From assembly GCA_037045355.1 (NCBI GenBank), contig JBAOHO010000026.1, positions 434,001-498,000 of the forward strand: DNA of 64,000 nt, given 5' to 3'. Below the pieces are notes generated by a model, which did not search any database, was not told the DNA's origin, and saw nothing but the letters and a program-made list of their open reading frames with translations. Origin of the DNA: Candidatus Nanopelagicales bacterium. GTDB taxonomy: Bacteria > Actinomycetota > Actinomycetes > S36-B12 > GCA-2699445. Positions 54,419-62,475 of the stretch are shown here, piece after piece. How positions within the stretch are numbered: position 1 is the first letter of the stretch; each line of letters begins with the position of its first letter. A program made the translations under genes and the position numbers.

Positions 54419-54605
54419 GTCCGAGACAGTCAGGTAAGCGTACGAGTGTGCGGTCCGCGGTCGCTGGTCGAACCCCGGGGGCGGGCGACCTTGAGAAGGC
54501 CGTCGCGACAGTGCACACCTCATGGACGGCGGCCCAGTTCCCACTAGGGAAAGCAGTGCAGTCCGCATTCAATGAGAGCCAGCGCCAAGCACCCGGATTT
54601 GCCGA

Positions 54606-54619
54606 AGGACCTTCGTCCC
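54606..54619 (+). promoter_or_regulatory. DosR/DevR-like box 2, upstream of the lipoprotein pair
   Basis: AGGACCTTCGTCCC followed by TAATC: weaker half-site on the left than box 1, but the surrounding DNA also resembles box 1. CTACGTAAAGTGA begins 45 bp after it and CAGGTCACC(T)G(A)CGCGATG follows in both, so the two upstream regions are homologous. It lies about 280 bp before the lipoprotein start chosen here, or 137 bp before the alternative ATG at 54743. No gene is recognised between 54419 and 54886 apart from that alternative N terminus. Confidence 0.4.
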
Positions 54620-54886
54620 TAATCGAGGGCCACTTGCCTGGAATGAGCGTCTGAACCGCGCCAACTACGTAAAGTGATTTGCAGGTCACCTGACGCGATG
54701 GTCGCGTTATCAGCAGCGTGTGACGGGGGAGGGTTCAGGCCCATGGCCAAGATGCAGCGGACCCGTGAGATTCCCGTGGCGGTTGTGGCGACTTCGATCG
54801 CCGATCCTCCTACTTCGCGGATCAGGTCGTATTCGCGGACTGCGCGTTGCCGATTGCCTGCTCCTGCTCACTCGAGCCGACGTGGA

Positions 54887-55711
54887 GTGTCAGTCTTTCG
54901 CCGGGGTGTGGGGTCAGGTCTCGTCGGGTTGATCGTCGTGTTCGGTCTCGCTGCCTGTGGTGCCGGGGAGACGGTTTCCCCGCAGTCGCCCTCTCCGTCG
55001 CTGTCGGAGTCTGTGCTCTTGCGGCAAGAAACGCTGCAGCAGTACTTCAATCCACTGTCGAGAGGCACGGTGAATGGAGCCGAACTAGCGTCGGCCTCAG
55101 CGTCACCCGGAAGTCCCGCTGCGGCCTTTGCCGAACATCAGGCAAACATGATCGTGGCCGCTCGGTCGAGTCAACTAGGTCAGGTGTGGACCGTTTCGAC
55201 CACAGTTGTCTCCGACTCTTCGGTGGACTGGACGGCTGGTAGCAACCAGTACTCCGACACGGCTGAGTTCACTGATTTCGAGTACGACAGGAGTGGTCGG
55301 CTCACAACGTGGCTGGTCTCTGGCAAGTATCCCCTCACGACCTTGGTGGGACGAGTCAATAAGACGCAGTCAATCGGCGGTACTGAGATCACTGTGAAGG
55401 ATGCCTACCGAACAGCCACCGGTGACCTGCAGGTGACGTATGAGGCTGCTGCGCAGGGCAAATCGGGAAACATCCTCGTGGACGGCTACGTGAACAAGGG
55501 CCGCACGCGCAAGGGCAGTCCACAGGCTTACCAACTTGACCTCAGTCGAAGGGCGACGGCTGAGGGTGCCTCCGTCTTCCTTAAGTCGGACTGGGGCGGC
55601 GATCTGGTTTTCTCGTCGTTCTACCCGAACGAGGGCCAGGCGGAGATTCCGGTGACGGCCAGACCGTTCACTGACAGCGCGTCGAAACAGAAGAAGGGTG
55701 ACGAGACATGA
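54887..55711 (+). CDS. Lipoprotein, unknown function (first of a tandem pair)
   Basis: 274 residues from GTG 54887. MSVFRRGVGSGLVGLIVVFG then LAACGAG is a lipoprotein signal peptide, Cys being the lipid-modified residue. An in-frame ATG at 54743 with GGGGAGG upstream would add 48 residues before it; the lipobox would then be internal, so 54887 is preferred. The mature protein shares SPGSPAA-F-HQ, a DxxxxDGRLxTW-like block and a GY-N-GR segment with the next gene. Anchored outside the membrane. The stop overlaps the next start by 4 nt. Confidence 0.72.
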   Translation: MSVFRRGVGSGLVGLIVVFGLAACGAGETVSPQSPSPSLSESVLLRQETLQQYFNPLSRGTVNGAELASASASPGSPAAAFAEHQANMIVAARSSQLGQVWTVSTTVVSDSSVDWTAGSNQYSDTAEFTDFEYDRSGRLTTWLVSGKYPLTTLVGRVNKTQSIGGTEITVKDAYRTATGDLQVTYEAAAQGKSGNILVDGYVNKGRTRKGSPQAYQLDLSRRATAEGASVFLKSDWGGDLVFSSFYPNEGQAEIPVTARPFTDSASKQKKGDET

Positions 55712-56517
55712 GGACAAGGACAACAGTCAGCGCTGGAGTGTTGAGCGCTTCGATGCTGCTGGCGCTGGCCGCCTGCAGTTCGGGAACGACCTCAACGAGT
55801 GGCGAATCCGCCGCAGCGTCGGGGGAACCCGCCGGTTCCGAGCAGGTACTGACGGACTACTTCACCGCATTCGCAACCCAGGACAGCGGGGACATGAAGC
55901 CCATGCTGAAGTCCTCCGCCCCAGGCTCTCCGGCCTTCCTCTACGCACGCCACCAAATCAACGGGGCACTGGCTGGAGAGTCCGCGAACGTATCCTCCGA
56001 CCCTTCGGAGGTAACGGTCTCCGGCGATTCCGTCACTTTGGTCGATGAGGCCTTGCTTGACGAGGATTCGAGCGAGGCAGAACGTCAAGAGGCGACCACC
56101 GTCTACAAGGACTTCACCTTCGCCCCTGATGGCCGCCTCGACACCTGGACCTCCGAGCCAGGAGGCCCGCTGGCCCCTCGGGTGAAGGCACAGAGTGGGT
56201 CCGGGAGCAGTGGCAAGGTCACCGTCAAGGCTTCAACGTCCTACGTGACCAACGACGGTGACCTCGCCGTTACCTACACGGTGCGCAACAAGTCCAACGA
56301 CAAGGCCCAGTTGACACCTGACGGCTACCTGAACCCCAACAGGAGACAAGTCGATGTTTCCACCTACACGGGGATGCTTGACCTCTCACCAGGGGCCTTC
56401 GCCGACGAACGCGCGTCCATCGATAACGGCCAGCCGGGAGGAAAACTCATCTTCCAGGTCTACTTTGTCGGCTCCACTTCCCCGATGACATCCATCACCG
56501 TTCCCATCGCCAAGTAG
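55708..56517 (+). CDS. Lipoprotein, unknown function (second of a tandem pair)
   Basis: 269 residues. MRTRTTVSAGVLSASMLLAL then AACSSG is a lipoprotein signal. Shared blocks with the preceding protein: LTDYFTAFA and PGSPAFLYARHQINGALAG, a middle TFAPDGRLDTWTSEPGG, and a C-terminal YLNPNRRQ. The pair probably arose by duplication, with about 25-30% identity by eye. Both could bind a small ligand or peptide at the cell surface; that is inference. Cotranscribed with the first gene and so under the same upstream box. Confidence 0.75.
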   Translation: MRTRTTVSAGVLSASMLLALAACSSGTTSTSGESAAASGEPAGSEQVLTDYFTAFATQDSGDMKPMLKSSAPGSPAFLYARHQINGALAGESANVSSDPSEVTVSGDSVTLVDEALLDEDSSEAERQEATTVYKDFTFAPDGRLDTWTSEPGGPLAPRVKAQSGSGSSGKVTVKASTSYVTNDGDLAVTYTVRNKSNDKAQLTPDGYLNPNRRQVDVSTYTGMLDLSPGAFADERASIDNGQPGGKLIFQVYFVGSTSPMTSITVPIAK

Positions 56518-56681
56518 GGGCCACCCCATCGGGTAGAGCGCCGAGCGGCTGCGGTCTAGGAAGGGAGCAGAGCGCAGGTCATGGCTGTCTCTTGGGAGAT
56601 CCCCGCTGGTCGGTAAGCCAGGCGGCTTGGCGCTCTGCATCTGAGGGTGCCGCCCTGGTCGGAGGTCGTAGAGTCCGGCAC

Positions 56682-56840
56682 ATGACCCACGATGACATCG
56701 AGAAGGCGATGCGCGCGCTTCACGAGGTGCTGGACCGGGTCGAGTCGGGGGAGTTGGACGCGACCGCGGGGATGGTGGCGCGGCTGGAGGGCGCTCTGGT
56801 CGCTCTGGACGCCCTCCTGGAAGGTACGGAGATACAGTAA
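56682..56840 (+). CDS. Small helical protein upstream of the serine recombinase
   Basis: 52 residues: MTHDDIEKAMRALHEVLDRV ESGELDATAGMVARLEGALV ALDALLEG. One helix-rich, acidic peptide with a heptad-like pattern. The ATG at 56682 has GGAGG about 18 nt upstream, a weak site. It ends 26 nt before the recombinase start and may be a small partner or regulator; not recognised. Confidence 0.55.
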   Translation: MTHDDIEKAMRALHEVLDRVESGELDATAGMVARLEGALVALDALLEGTEIQ

Positions 56841-56851
56841 ACGACCGTTTA
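56838..56851. promoter_or_regulatory. Palindrome at the recombinase promoter
   Basis: TAAACG-AC-CGTTTA, a perfect 6-bp inverted repeat with a 2-base centre, located 16 bp before the recombinase ATG at 56867. It overlaps the stop codon of the small upstream ORF. Such sites often bind the serine recombinase itself or a regulator; the sequence is also AT-rich enough to be a promoter element. Confidence 0.5.
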
Positions 56852-56866
56852 GTGTAATCTGGGGGT

Positions 56867-57523
56867 ATGGGGACACCTGGGGAGTACCGGGTCATCGGCT
56901 ATCTGCGGGTCTCGACCGCGGAGCAAGCAGACAGTGGGGCGGGCCTCGCGGCGCAGCGGGCACAGATCCAATCGGCGGTCGATTACCGCGACTGGACTCT
57001 CACCAGGGTCTTGGAGGACGCGGGCGTCAGCGGGAAGTCCCTGTCGGGCAGGCCCGCCCTTCAAGAGGCGCTCCATCTCCTCGCCAACCGTGAAGCCGAC
57101 GCCCTCGTCGTTGCGAAGTTGGATCGCCTCTCCCGGTCCCTGCTCGACTTCGCCGGTCTGATGGAGCAGGCCCGCCATGAGGGGTGGAACCTGGTGGCGC
57201 TGGATCTCGGCATTGACCTGTCCACACCTGCGGGGGAGTTCCTATCGAATGTGATGGCCAGTGCTGCGCAGTGGGAACGCCGCATCATCGGGCAGCGAAC
57301 CAAGGACGCTCTTGCCGCTCGTCGTGCCGCCGGGGTCACGCTCGGCAGGCCCCGAGTGCTGCCACAGGAAGTCGTGGCCCGCATCGCGAGCGAAAGGCAG
57401 GCGGGAGCGACGCTGCAGGGCATTGCAGATGGCCTCATGGCGGACGACGTGCCGACGGCTCGTGGCGGTGACCGGTGGTATCCATCGAGCGTCCGCTCGA
57501 TCCTCTCCAGCGCCAGCAGTTGA
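56867..57523 (+). CDS. Serine site-specific recombinase (resolvase family)
   Basis: 218 residues. The N-terminal resolvase domain has the catalytic Ser in VIGYLRVSTAEQADSGAGL, the Arg-containing DALVVAKLDRLSRSLLDF and the helix E region LSNVMASAAQWERRIIGQRT. The C-terminal ~70 residues are a recombinase-type helix-turn-helix (ATLQGIADGLMADDVPTARG GDRWYPSSVRSIL). Intact reading frame, in contrast to its neighbours. It may have acted on the adjacent palindrome; the target is unknown. Confidence 0.92.
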   Translation: MGTPGEYRVIGYLRVSTAEQADSGAGLAAQRAQIQSAVDYRDWTLTRVLEDAGVSGKSLSGRPALQEALHLLANREADALVVAKLDRLSRSLLDFAGLMEQARHEGWNLVALDLGIDLSTPAGEFLSNVMASAAQWERRIIGQRTKDALAARRAAGVTLGRPRVLPQEVVARIASERQAGATLQGIADGLMADDVPTARGGDRWYPSSVRSILSSASS

Positions 57524-57579
57524 CCACCCACCGTTAGCGACCTTCGCGAAGGCGTCCGGGCAGGCCTTTGGGATTCGAC

Positions 57580-58402
57580 GTATTGGGATGGGCCACACTT
57601 CGTGGCCGTACCAGTTGCCTGGTTGCGGAGTGGGACGCGCCATCCATCAGACTGCGATACAAGCCCAGGGTCCGTCGTCAGATTCCTTCACTGCCCAGCA
57701 CTTCAGTCGGAAGCCTCGAAACAGCAGTCTGTGGCGGCGAGGACACCGATACCGTCGCTGCGATTGCCGGGGGCCTGCTCGGTGCCCGATACGGGGCCTC
57801 CGCGATCCCTGCCCAGTGGCGTCGGATCTTGCACGGCTGGCCCGGCAAACGAGGTCGAGACCTGATCTCCGCTGCCACCTTGATCGTCCGTCACGGGCAA
57901 CCTGACTCCGGCGGGATGGCCCTCTCTCGCGACGATGGACTACAGCGGATACGGCGACATCCGCCAGATCGCAGCGCACCCCCACGATTCAGGAGTCATC
58001 CTGGCCGGAGTCGGTCACCTGGATCCGCTTCCGGAGGGCGTGGATTCCGTGGTGTCGCTGTGTCGTTTGGGGCGTGACCAGGTGCCCGCGGCGGGAATCG
58101 CACCTGAGGACCACGTCGAGGTGTGGTTGGTGGATAGCAGCGCCCCTGACGACAACCCGAACCTTGATTTCGTTCTTTCCGATACAGCGGACCTCGTCGA
58201 GCAACTCCGAAACGAAGGACGAACGGTGCTGCTTCACTGCGTGCACGCGGTTTCCCGAACGCCCACGGTTGCCGCCATGTACGCGATACACAAGCAGGCC
58301 GTGAGTGCTGAATCAGCCCTCAGCGGCATCCGCGATGACTTACCCCTCTCGGATCCCAACCGGTCATTCCTCGATGCGCTCGTTCGTCATCACCTGTCCT
58401 AA
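57580..58402 (+). pseudogene. ADP-ribosylglycohydrolase-dual-specificity phosphatase fusion, 5'-truncated, frameshifted
   Basis: The 3' two thirds are clear. ETAVCGGEDTDTVAAIAGGL LGARYG is the C-terminal metal site of ADP-ribosylglycohydrolases (DraG family). It is followed by MDYSGYGDIRQIAAHPHDSG, SVVSLCRLGRDQVPAAG and the phosphatase loop LLHCVHAVSRTPTVAAMYAI (HCx5R). Fusions of these two domains are found in actinobacteria. At least two +1 shifts (near 57715 and 57915) separate the parts. The first ~250-300 residues of the glycohydrolase are missing: the region begins right after the recombinase stop. From ATG 57935 the phosphatase part alone could still be made (155 residues). Confidence 0.72.
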
Positions 58403-58574
58403 CGGGATGAGGGCCGTCCCTGGCTGAGCGCCGCGATCTGCCGTACCGGACCCGACTACCCGCGATGCTGACTCTCAGTGGAGGGGAACCAGGCTCGTGG
58501 CGCTCGGTGGACCCGGGGATGGTCTCGCCCTTCCACCGGTCGTGGAGGTGTTTGACCAAGGCCTGGGTTCGTTC

Positions 58575-58588
58575 GGGACTTTGGTCCT
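58575..58588 (+). promoter_or_regulatory. DosR/DevR-like box 3, upstream of the repeat-protein gene
   Basis: TTC then GGGACTTTGGTCCT then CAA. This is the best match of the three to the mycobacterial DosR consensus as I recall it, with 18 of 20 positions. It lies 116 bp upstream of ATG 58691, with CTACCGTGAG starting 40 bp after it, a possible -10 region. The 288-bp gap between 58402 and 58690 shows nothing else. Confidence 0.55.
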
Positions 58589-58690
58589 CAATATGGGGCT
58601 GTGTCAGGCGCATCCGGTGGTTGCTGCCCTACCGTGAGTTGGCCAGACGCACTCTAAGTGGCGTTTACCGAACGGGGAAACGGGGTCGAA

Positions 58691-60798
58691 ATGACGCGTA
58701 CGAGTTGTCAGTCCATGCGTTTGTTGTTGCGGAGCGTTCGCTGCGCTGGTGGTGGCCCTGGGTGTGATCGCGTTCGGAGCCGGTGGTCCGGTGCAGGCCG
58801 CAGAAAGCGACTCGGGCGTTCCCGGTGTCACCGAAGCGGACGCGAATGTGACCGGTACGGTTTCCAGCACTAACGGCGCGGTGGCCAGCGGCTATGTGGA
58901 GTTCTACGCCTCATGTGAGGACTGGAATACCGGTAATGATGCGGGATATGCGTCGTTCTACGATTCCCAGCCGTACCAGGTGACGGTGCCGCCGGGGGAC
59001 TACCGGGTGCGCATCTCGCCTGACAGCGGGTACGGGTGCAGTGAGGTCGTGGCATAACGCGAAATCGTCGTGCGCGGACGCCGATGTGGTGACCGTGGCT
59101 CCGGGAGCCAACACCCGCAACCTGGTGGCGACCGTCCGGCGTCGAATGTCACCGGCACGGTGTCCAGCAGCTAACGGCCCGGTGGCCGGCGGCAACGTGG
59201 AGTTCTACGCCTCGTGTCGAGGACTGGAACAACGGCAATGAGGCGGGATATGCGGTGGTTCTACGAGTTCTCGAGCCGTACCAGGTGACGGTGCCAGGCG
59301 GGGGACTACCGGGTGCGCATCAGGCCCTGGCGATGGTACGGGTGCAGTGAGGTCGTGGCATAACGCGAAATCGTCGTGCGCGGACGCCGATGTGCGTGAC
59401 CGTGGCCCCGGGAGCCAACACCCGCAACCTGGTGGCGACCGACAGGCGTGAATGTGACCGGTACGGTGTCCAGCAGCAACGGCGCGGTGGCCAGCGGCTC
59501 GTGTGACGTTCTACGCCTCGTGTCAGGACTGGAACACCGACAGTGCGGCGGGATACGGGTCGTTCTACGGTTCCGAGCCGTACCAGGTGACGGTGCCGAC
59601 GGCGGGGGACTACCGGGTGCGCATCTCGCCTAACGAGCGGTACGGGTGCAGTGAGGTCGTGGCATAACGCGAAATCGTCGTGCGCGGACGCCGATGACGT
59701 GACCGTGGCCCCGGGAGCCGACACCCGCAACCTGGTGGCGACCGCAGGCGTGAATGTGACCGGTACTGTTTCCAGCAGCTAACGGCGCGGTGGCCAGCGG
59801 CTATGTGGAGTTCTACGCCTCGTGTGAGGACTGGAATACCGGTGATACTGCGGGAGATGCGTACGTTCTACGATTCCCAGCCGTACCAGGTGACGGTGCC
59901 GACGGCGGGGGACTACCTGGTGCGCATCTTGCCTGGCGGCGGTACGGGTGCAGTGAGGTCGTGGCATAACGCGAAATCGTCGTGCGCGGACGCCGATGAC
60001 GTGACCGTGGCCCCAGGAGCCACCCCCCGCAACCTGGTGGCATTGCCCGGTTCGAATGTGACCGGTACGGTTTCCAGCAGCACCGGCTCGATGTCAATAG
60101 CCCAGGTATCGTTCTACGCCTCATGTGATGACTGGAACAACGGCTCGTCAGCGGGGTCATCGTTCGCCTCAACGTCGTATCAGGTGACGGTGCCGACGGG
60201 GCAGTATCGGGTCCTCATTCAAGGATTGTTCGGCTCCACCATTCTGTCGTCGTGGCACGATGCGAAATCGTCGTGCGCGGACGCCACCGTGGTCACGGTC
60301 GCCGAGGGAGACAACACCCTGAATCTGGTGCTGCAGGTTACGCCGACGCCCACGCCGACGCCGACGCCGACGCCGACCGTGACGCCGACGCCGACCGTGA
60401 CGCCGACCGTGACGCCGACGCCGACCGTGACGCCGACGCCGACCGTGACGCCGACGCCGACCGTGACGCCGACGCCGACCGTGACGCCGACGCCGACCGT
60501 GACGCCGACGCCCACACCGACCTATCCCACGCCGACGCCCGCACCCACTCCGAAAGCCACGGTCACGAAGGGTAAGACGCTGACGACGAAGGCACTGCTT
60601 CGTCAGGCGAAGATCGCCCAGCCGAAGAAGTCAACAACCAAACTCGCTCCGACTCCGGGTAGCAAGAAGGTCTGCAAGATCCTGCCCAAGAGCGCCGGGA
60701 TCAAGGCACTCAAGAAGGGAACCTGTCGCATCAAGGTCACCGTGAAGCCGAAGCGCGGCAAGGCAGCAACAACCCTCGTGACAATCACTGTGAAGTAG
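58691..60798 (+). CDS. Exported five-repeat protein with PT-rich linker and Lys-rich C-terminal domain (17 added bases)
   Basis: As read the gene is broken many times; aligning the repeats shows that deleting 17 single bases gives one 696-residue frame (2091 coding bases). The start MTRTSCQSMRLLLR, then GAFAALVVALGVIAFGAGGP VQAAES, is a signal peptide. Five ~100-residue repeats follow (NVTGTVSSSNGAVASGYVEF, YQVTVPAGDYRVRI, SWHNAKSSCADADVVTVAPG), each with two Cys and a carboxypeptidase-regulatory-like pattern. After a (TP)n/VTPTPT linker comes the 81-residue Lys-rich domain. Secreted or surface-attached, function unknown. The stop lies 4 bp before an IS3-like element. Confidence 0.78.
58846..60350 (+). 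repeat. Five tandem ~300-bp coding repeats
   Basis: Units begin with AATGTGACCGGTACGG or a close variant at about 58846, 59145, 59450, 59753 and 60055, a period near 300 bp. The first four are near-identical outside the added bases; the fifth has diverged. The two-base variants at equivalent places look like recent duplication. The high identity would hamper read mapping and may explain why most added bases are here. Confidence 0.9.
60349..60515 (+). repeat. Low-complexity repeat encoding a Thr-Pro linker
   Basis: GCCGACGCCGACCGTGAC-type 18-bp units (Thr-Pro-Thr-Pro-Thr-Val) repeat about eight times, with shorter 6- and 12-bp variants. It encodes the extended linker before the C-terminal domain. 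All units are multiples of three bases. Confidence 0.9.
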
Positions 60799-60887
60799 GA
60801 GTTGTTCCGCGTCTGACTTCGTGACACTTTTCCGGTGTTTTCCTAACCAACATTTTGGTGCCGTCGACCGTGGAGTTGGAGGATGTC

Positions 60888-61238
60888 ATGGTGTCGGTTT
60901 CACAGGGGTCCGAGCAGGGCCGGCGTAAGCGGAGGCGTCGGATTTTGTCGCCGTCGGAGAAGTACGAGATCTGGTTGCAGTTGCTGCGTGGGGAGGCCTC
61001 GATGGCTGAGGCTGCCGCGGCTCATCAGGTGGACCGTTCGGTGATCGTGCGGCTGCGGCAGGTGGCCCGGCAGGGCGCGTTGACCGCGTTGGCGGCGTCG
61101 CGGCCAGGGACGCCGCGTGATCGCGCGCGGGACTTGGAGTTGGAGGCGGTGCGCGCGGAGAACGCGCGGATGGCTGAGGCCATCAAGGAGATGGCGATCA
61201 AGTTGACGCTGGCCGAGGGAAAAGACAGCTGGGGTTGA
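60888..61238 (+). CDS. IS3-like transposase, OrfA (helix-turn-helix)
   Basis: 116 residues from ATG 60888, which has GGAGG 5 nt upstream; a TTG at 60855 is in frame but less likely. A basic start (RKRRRRILSPSEKYEIWLQL) precedes a helix-turn-helix (EASMAEAAAAHQVDRSVIVR LR) and a C-terminal helix (LEAVRAENARMAEAIKEMAI), the leucine-zipper-like part of OrfA. Binds the IS ends. OrfB starts in a TTGA overlap. Confidence 0.88.
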   Translation: MVSVSQGSEQGRRKRRRRILSPSEKYEIWLQLLRGEASMAEAAAAHQVDRSVIVRLRQVARQGALTALAASRPGTPRDRARDLELEAVRAENARMAEAIKEMAIKLTLAEGKDSWG

Positions 61239-62311
61239 GTGGCCCGATCCCAGCACGGGTATCTGAGGCCACGAAAGCGGCGTTGCTGGGTCTGGTCGCT
61301 CAGGCCCAGCGGCAGGGCTGGACCGCGGCGGCGGCATGCACCTACTTGGACCTGCCGACCCGGCGCTACCAGCGGTGGCGCACCCGAGCGGTCGCCGGTT
61401 CGCTGGCGGACGCCCGCCCGGGCGGGCACCCGGTGCATGGTCTGCTCGCCGACGAACACGCCGCGATCGTGGCGGTGTTCGACCAGTGGGCCGACATCGA
61501 CCGCTCGCACCGCAAACTGGCTCACCGCGGCTCCTATACCGGCCAGTTTTGGGCGTCACCATCGACGGTGCGCCGCGTTTTGGCGTTATCCGGCAAGCGT
61601 TTCCGCCCCCCGCGCGGCGGCGGCGCCGGCGCGAAGCGGCCGGTACCGAACTGGGTGTCGTGGCAGCCAAACAGAATCTGGATTTACGACACGACGCACT
61701 TCACCCGCGCGCAGATGGCGTGTGTGGCTGTGCTCGACGTCGTGTCCAGGAAATGGATCGCCACCGTGGTCTCTGCCGAAGAAACCTCGGTGCAGGTGAA
61801 GCTGTGCTTCGAACGGGCCCTGGCCGCTGAAGGCCTGGACCTCGTCTTGGACCAACGCGCCGCTGAGAGGGCCGCCGGGGTGCACGGACCCCACCTGCCG
61901 ATCCTGCTGGCCATGAGCGATAACGGCCCCCAGATGACCTCGGGCGACACCGCGCAGTTCATGGCCGTCAGCGCGATCGCCCAGCATTTCGGGCGACCCG
62001 GCACCCCCACCGACCAGGCCTGGGTGGAGTCCCACTTCGGCCACGTCAAAGGCGAACACCCCCACCTGGCCGTGATCCGAGACCCCGCCACCTTGCGCGC
62101 TGAACTCGACGTGGTGCGCACCCACCACAACACCGTGCGACTGCACGAAGCGATCGGCTACGTCACCCCCGACGACGAACACGAAGGCCGAGGAGAAACC
62201 ATCCGCCAAGCCCGCCATGACGGGATGAAACGAGCCCGACTGCGCCGGATTGCATCCCGCCAAAACGACCGCCAGAATCAAACTGCCAAGAGGCACCCCG
62301 ATGGTGGTTAG
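61235..62311 (+). CDS. IS3-like transposase, OrfB (DDE integrase)
   Basis: 358 residues from a TTG start overlapping the orfA stop. The N-terminal HTH/Arg-rich part is followed by the rve catalytic core: IYDTTHF (first Asp), LLAMSDNGPQMTSGD (second Asp) and DQAWVESHFGHVKGEHP (Glu). Intact. The same protein is encoded by the inverted copy at the window end, with identical amino acids over the compared part. Confidence 0.92.
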   Translation: MSGPIPARVSEATKAALLGLVAQAQRQGWTAAAACTYLDLPTRRYQRWRTRAVAGSLADARPGGHPVHGLLADEHAAIVAVFDQWADIDRSHRKLAHRGSYTGQFWASPSTVRRVLALSGKRFRPPRGGGAGAKRPVPNWVSWQPNRIWIYDTTHFTRAQMACVAVLDVVSRKWIATVVSAEETSVQVKLCFERALAAEGLDLVLDQRAAERAAGVHGPHLPILLAMSDNGPQMTSGDTAQFMAVSAIAQHFGRPGTPTDQAWVESHFGHVKGEHPHLAVIRDPATLRAELDVVRTHHNTVRLHEAIGYVTPDDEHEGRGETIRQARHDGMKRARLRRIASRQNDRQNQTAKRHPDGG

Positions 62312-62475
62312 ACAACCAGCCGAAGAGCGACATTAAGTCAGACACGCCTCAAGTAACCGCGTGAGGTTCACACCCACGACCGTGTACTCGGGCCGCATCG
62401 CTGGACTCCACTCGTACCTGGCCATGCTCGAAGCCCCGGGGGTGGGTCAAGGGTGATGATCAGGCTAGGGCGCGG

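Larger units (their letters stand above)
60803..62351 (+). mobile_element. IS3-like insertion sequence, copy 1 (1549 bp)
   Basis: Begins TG and ends CA, with imperfect inverted ends sharing TTG-N3-CG-N-GTCTGACTT and then a diverging stretch. The 3-bp direct duplication AGT (60800-60802 and 62352-62354) fits the family. Two ORFs, orfA and orfB. The right boundary was set by comparison with the inverted copy starting at 63076, where identity ends at the same point. It sits 4 bp after the stop codon of the repeat-protein gene, so that gene is not interrupted. Confidence 0.87.

Noticed and set aside
60852..61240. Programmed -1 frameshift joining OrfA and OrfB of the IS3-like element
   Set aside because: The junction is a simple TTGA stop/start overlap without an A-rich slippery run; translational coupling is enough. 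It cannot be fully excluded.
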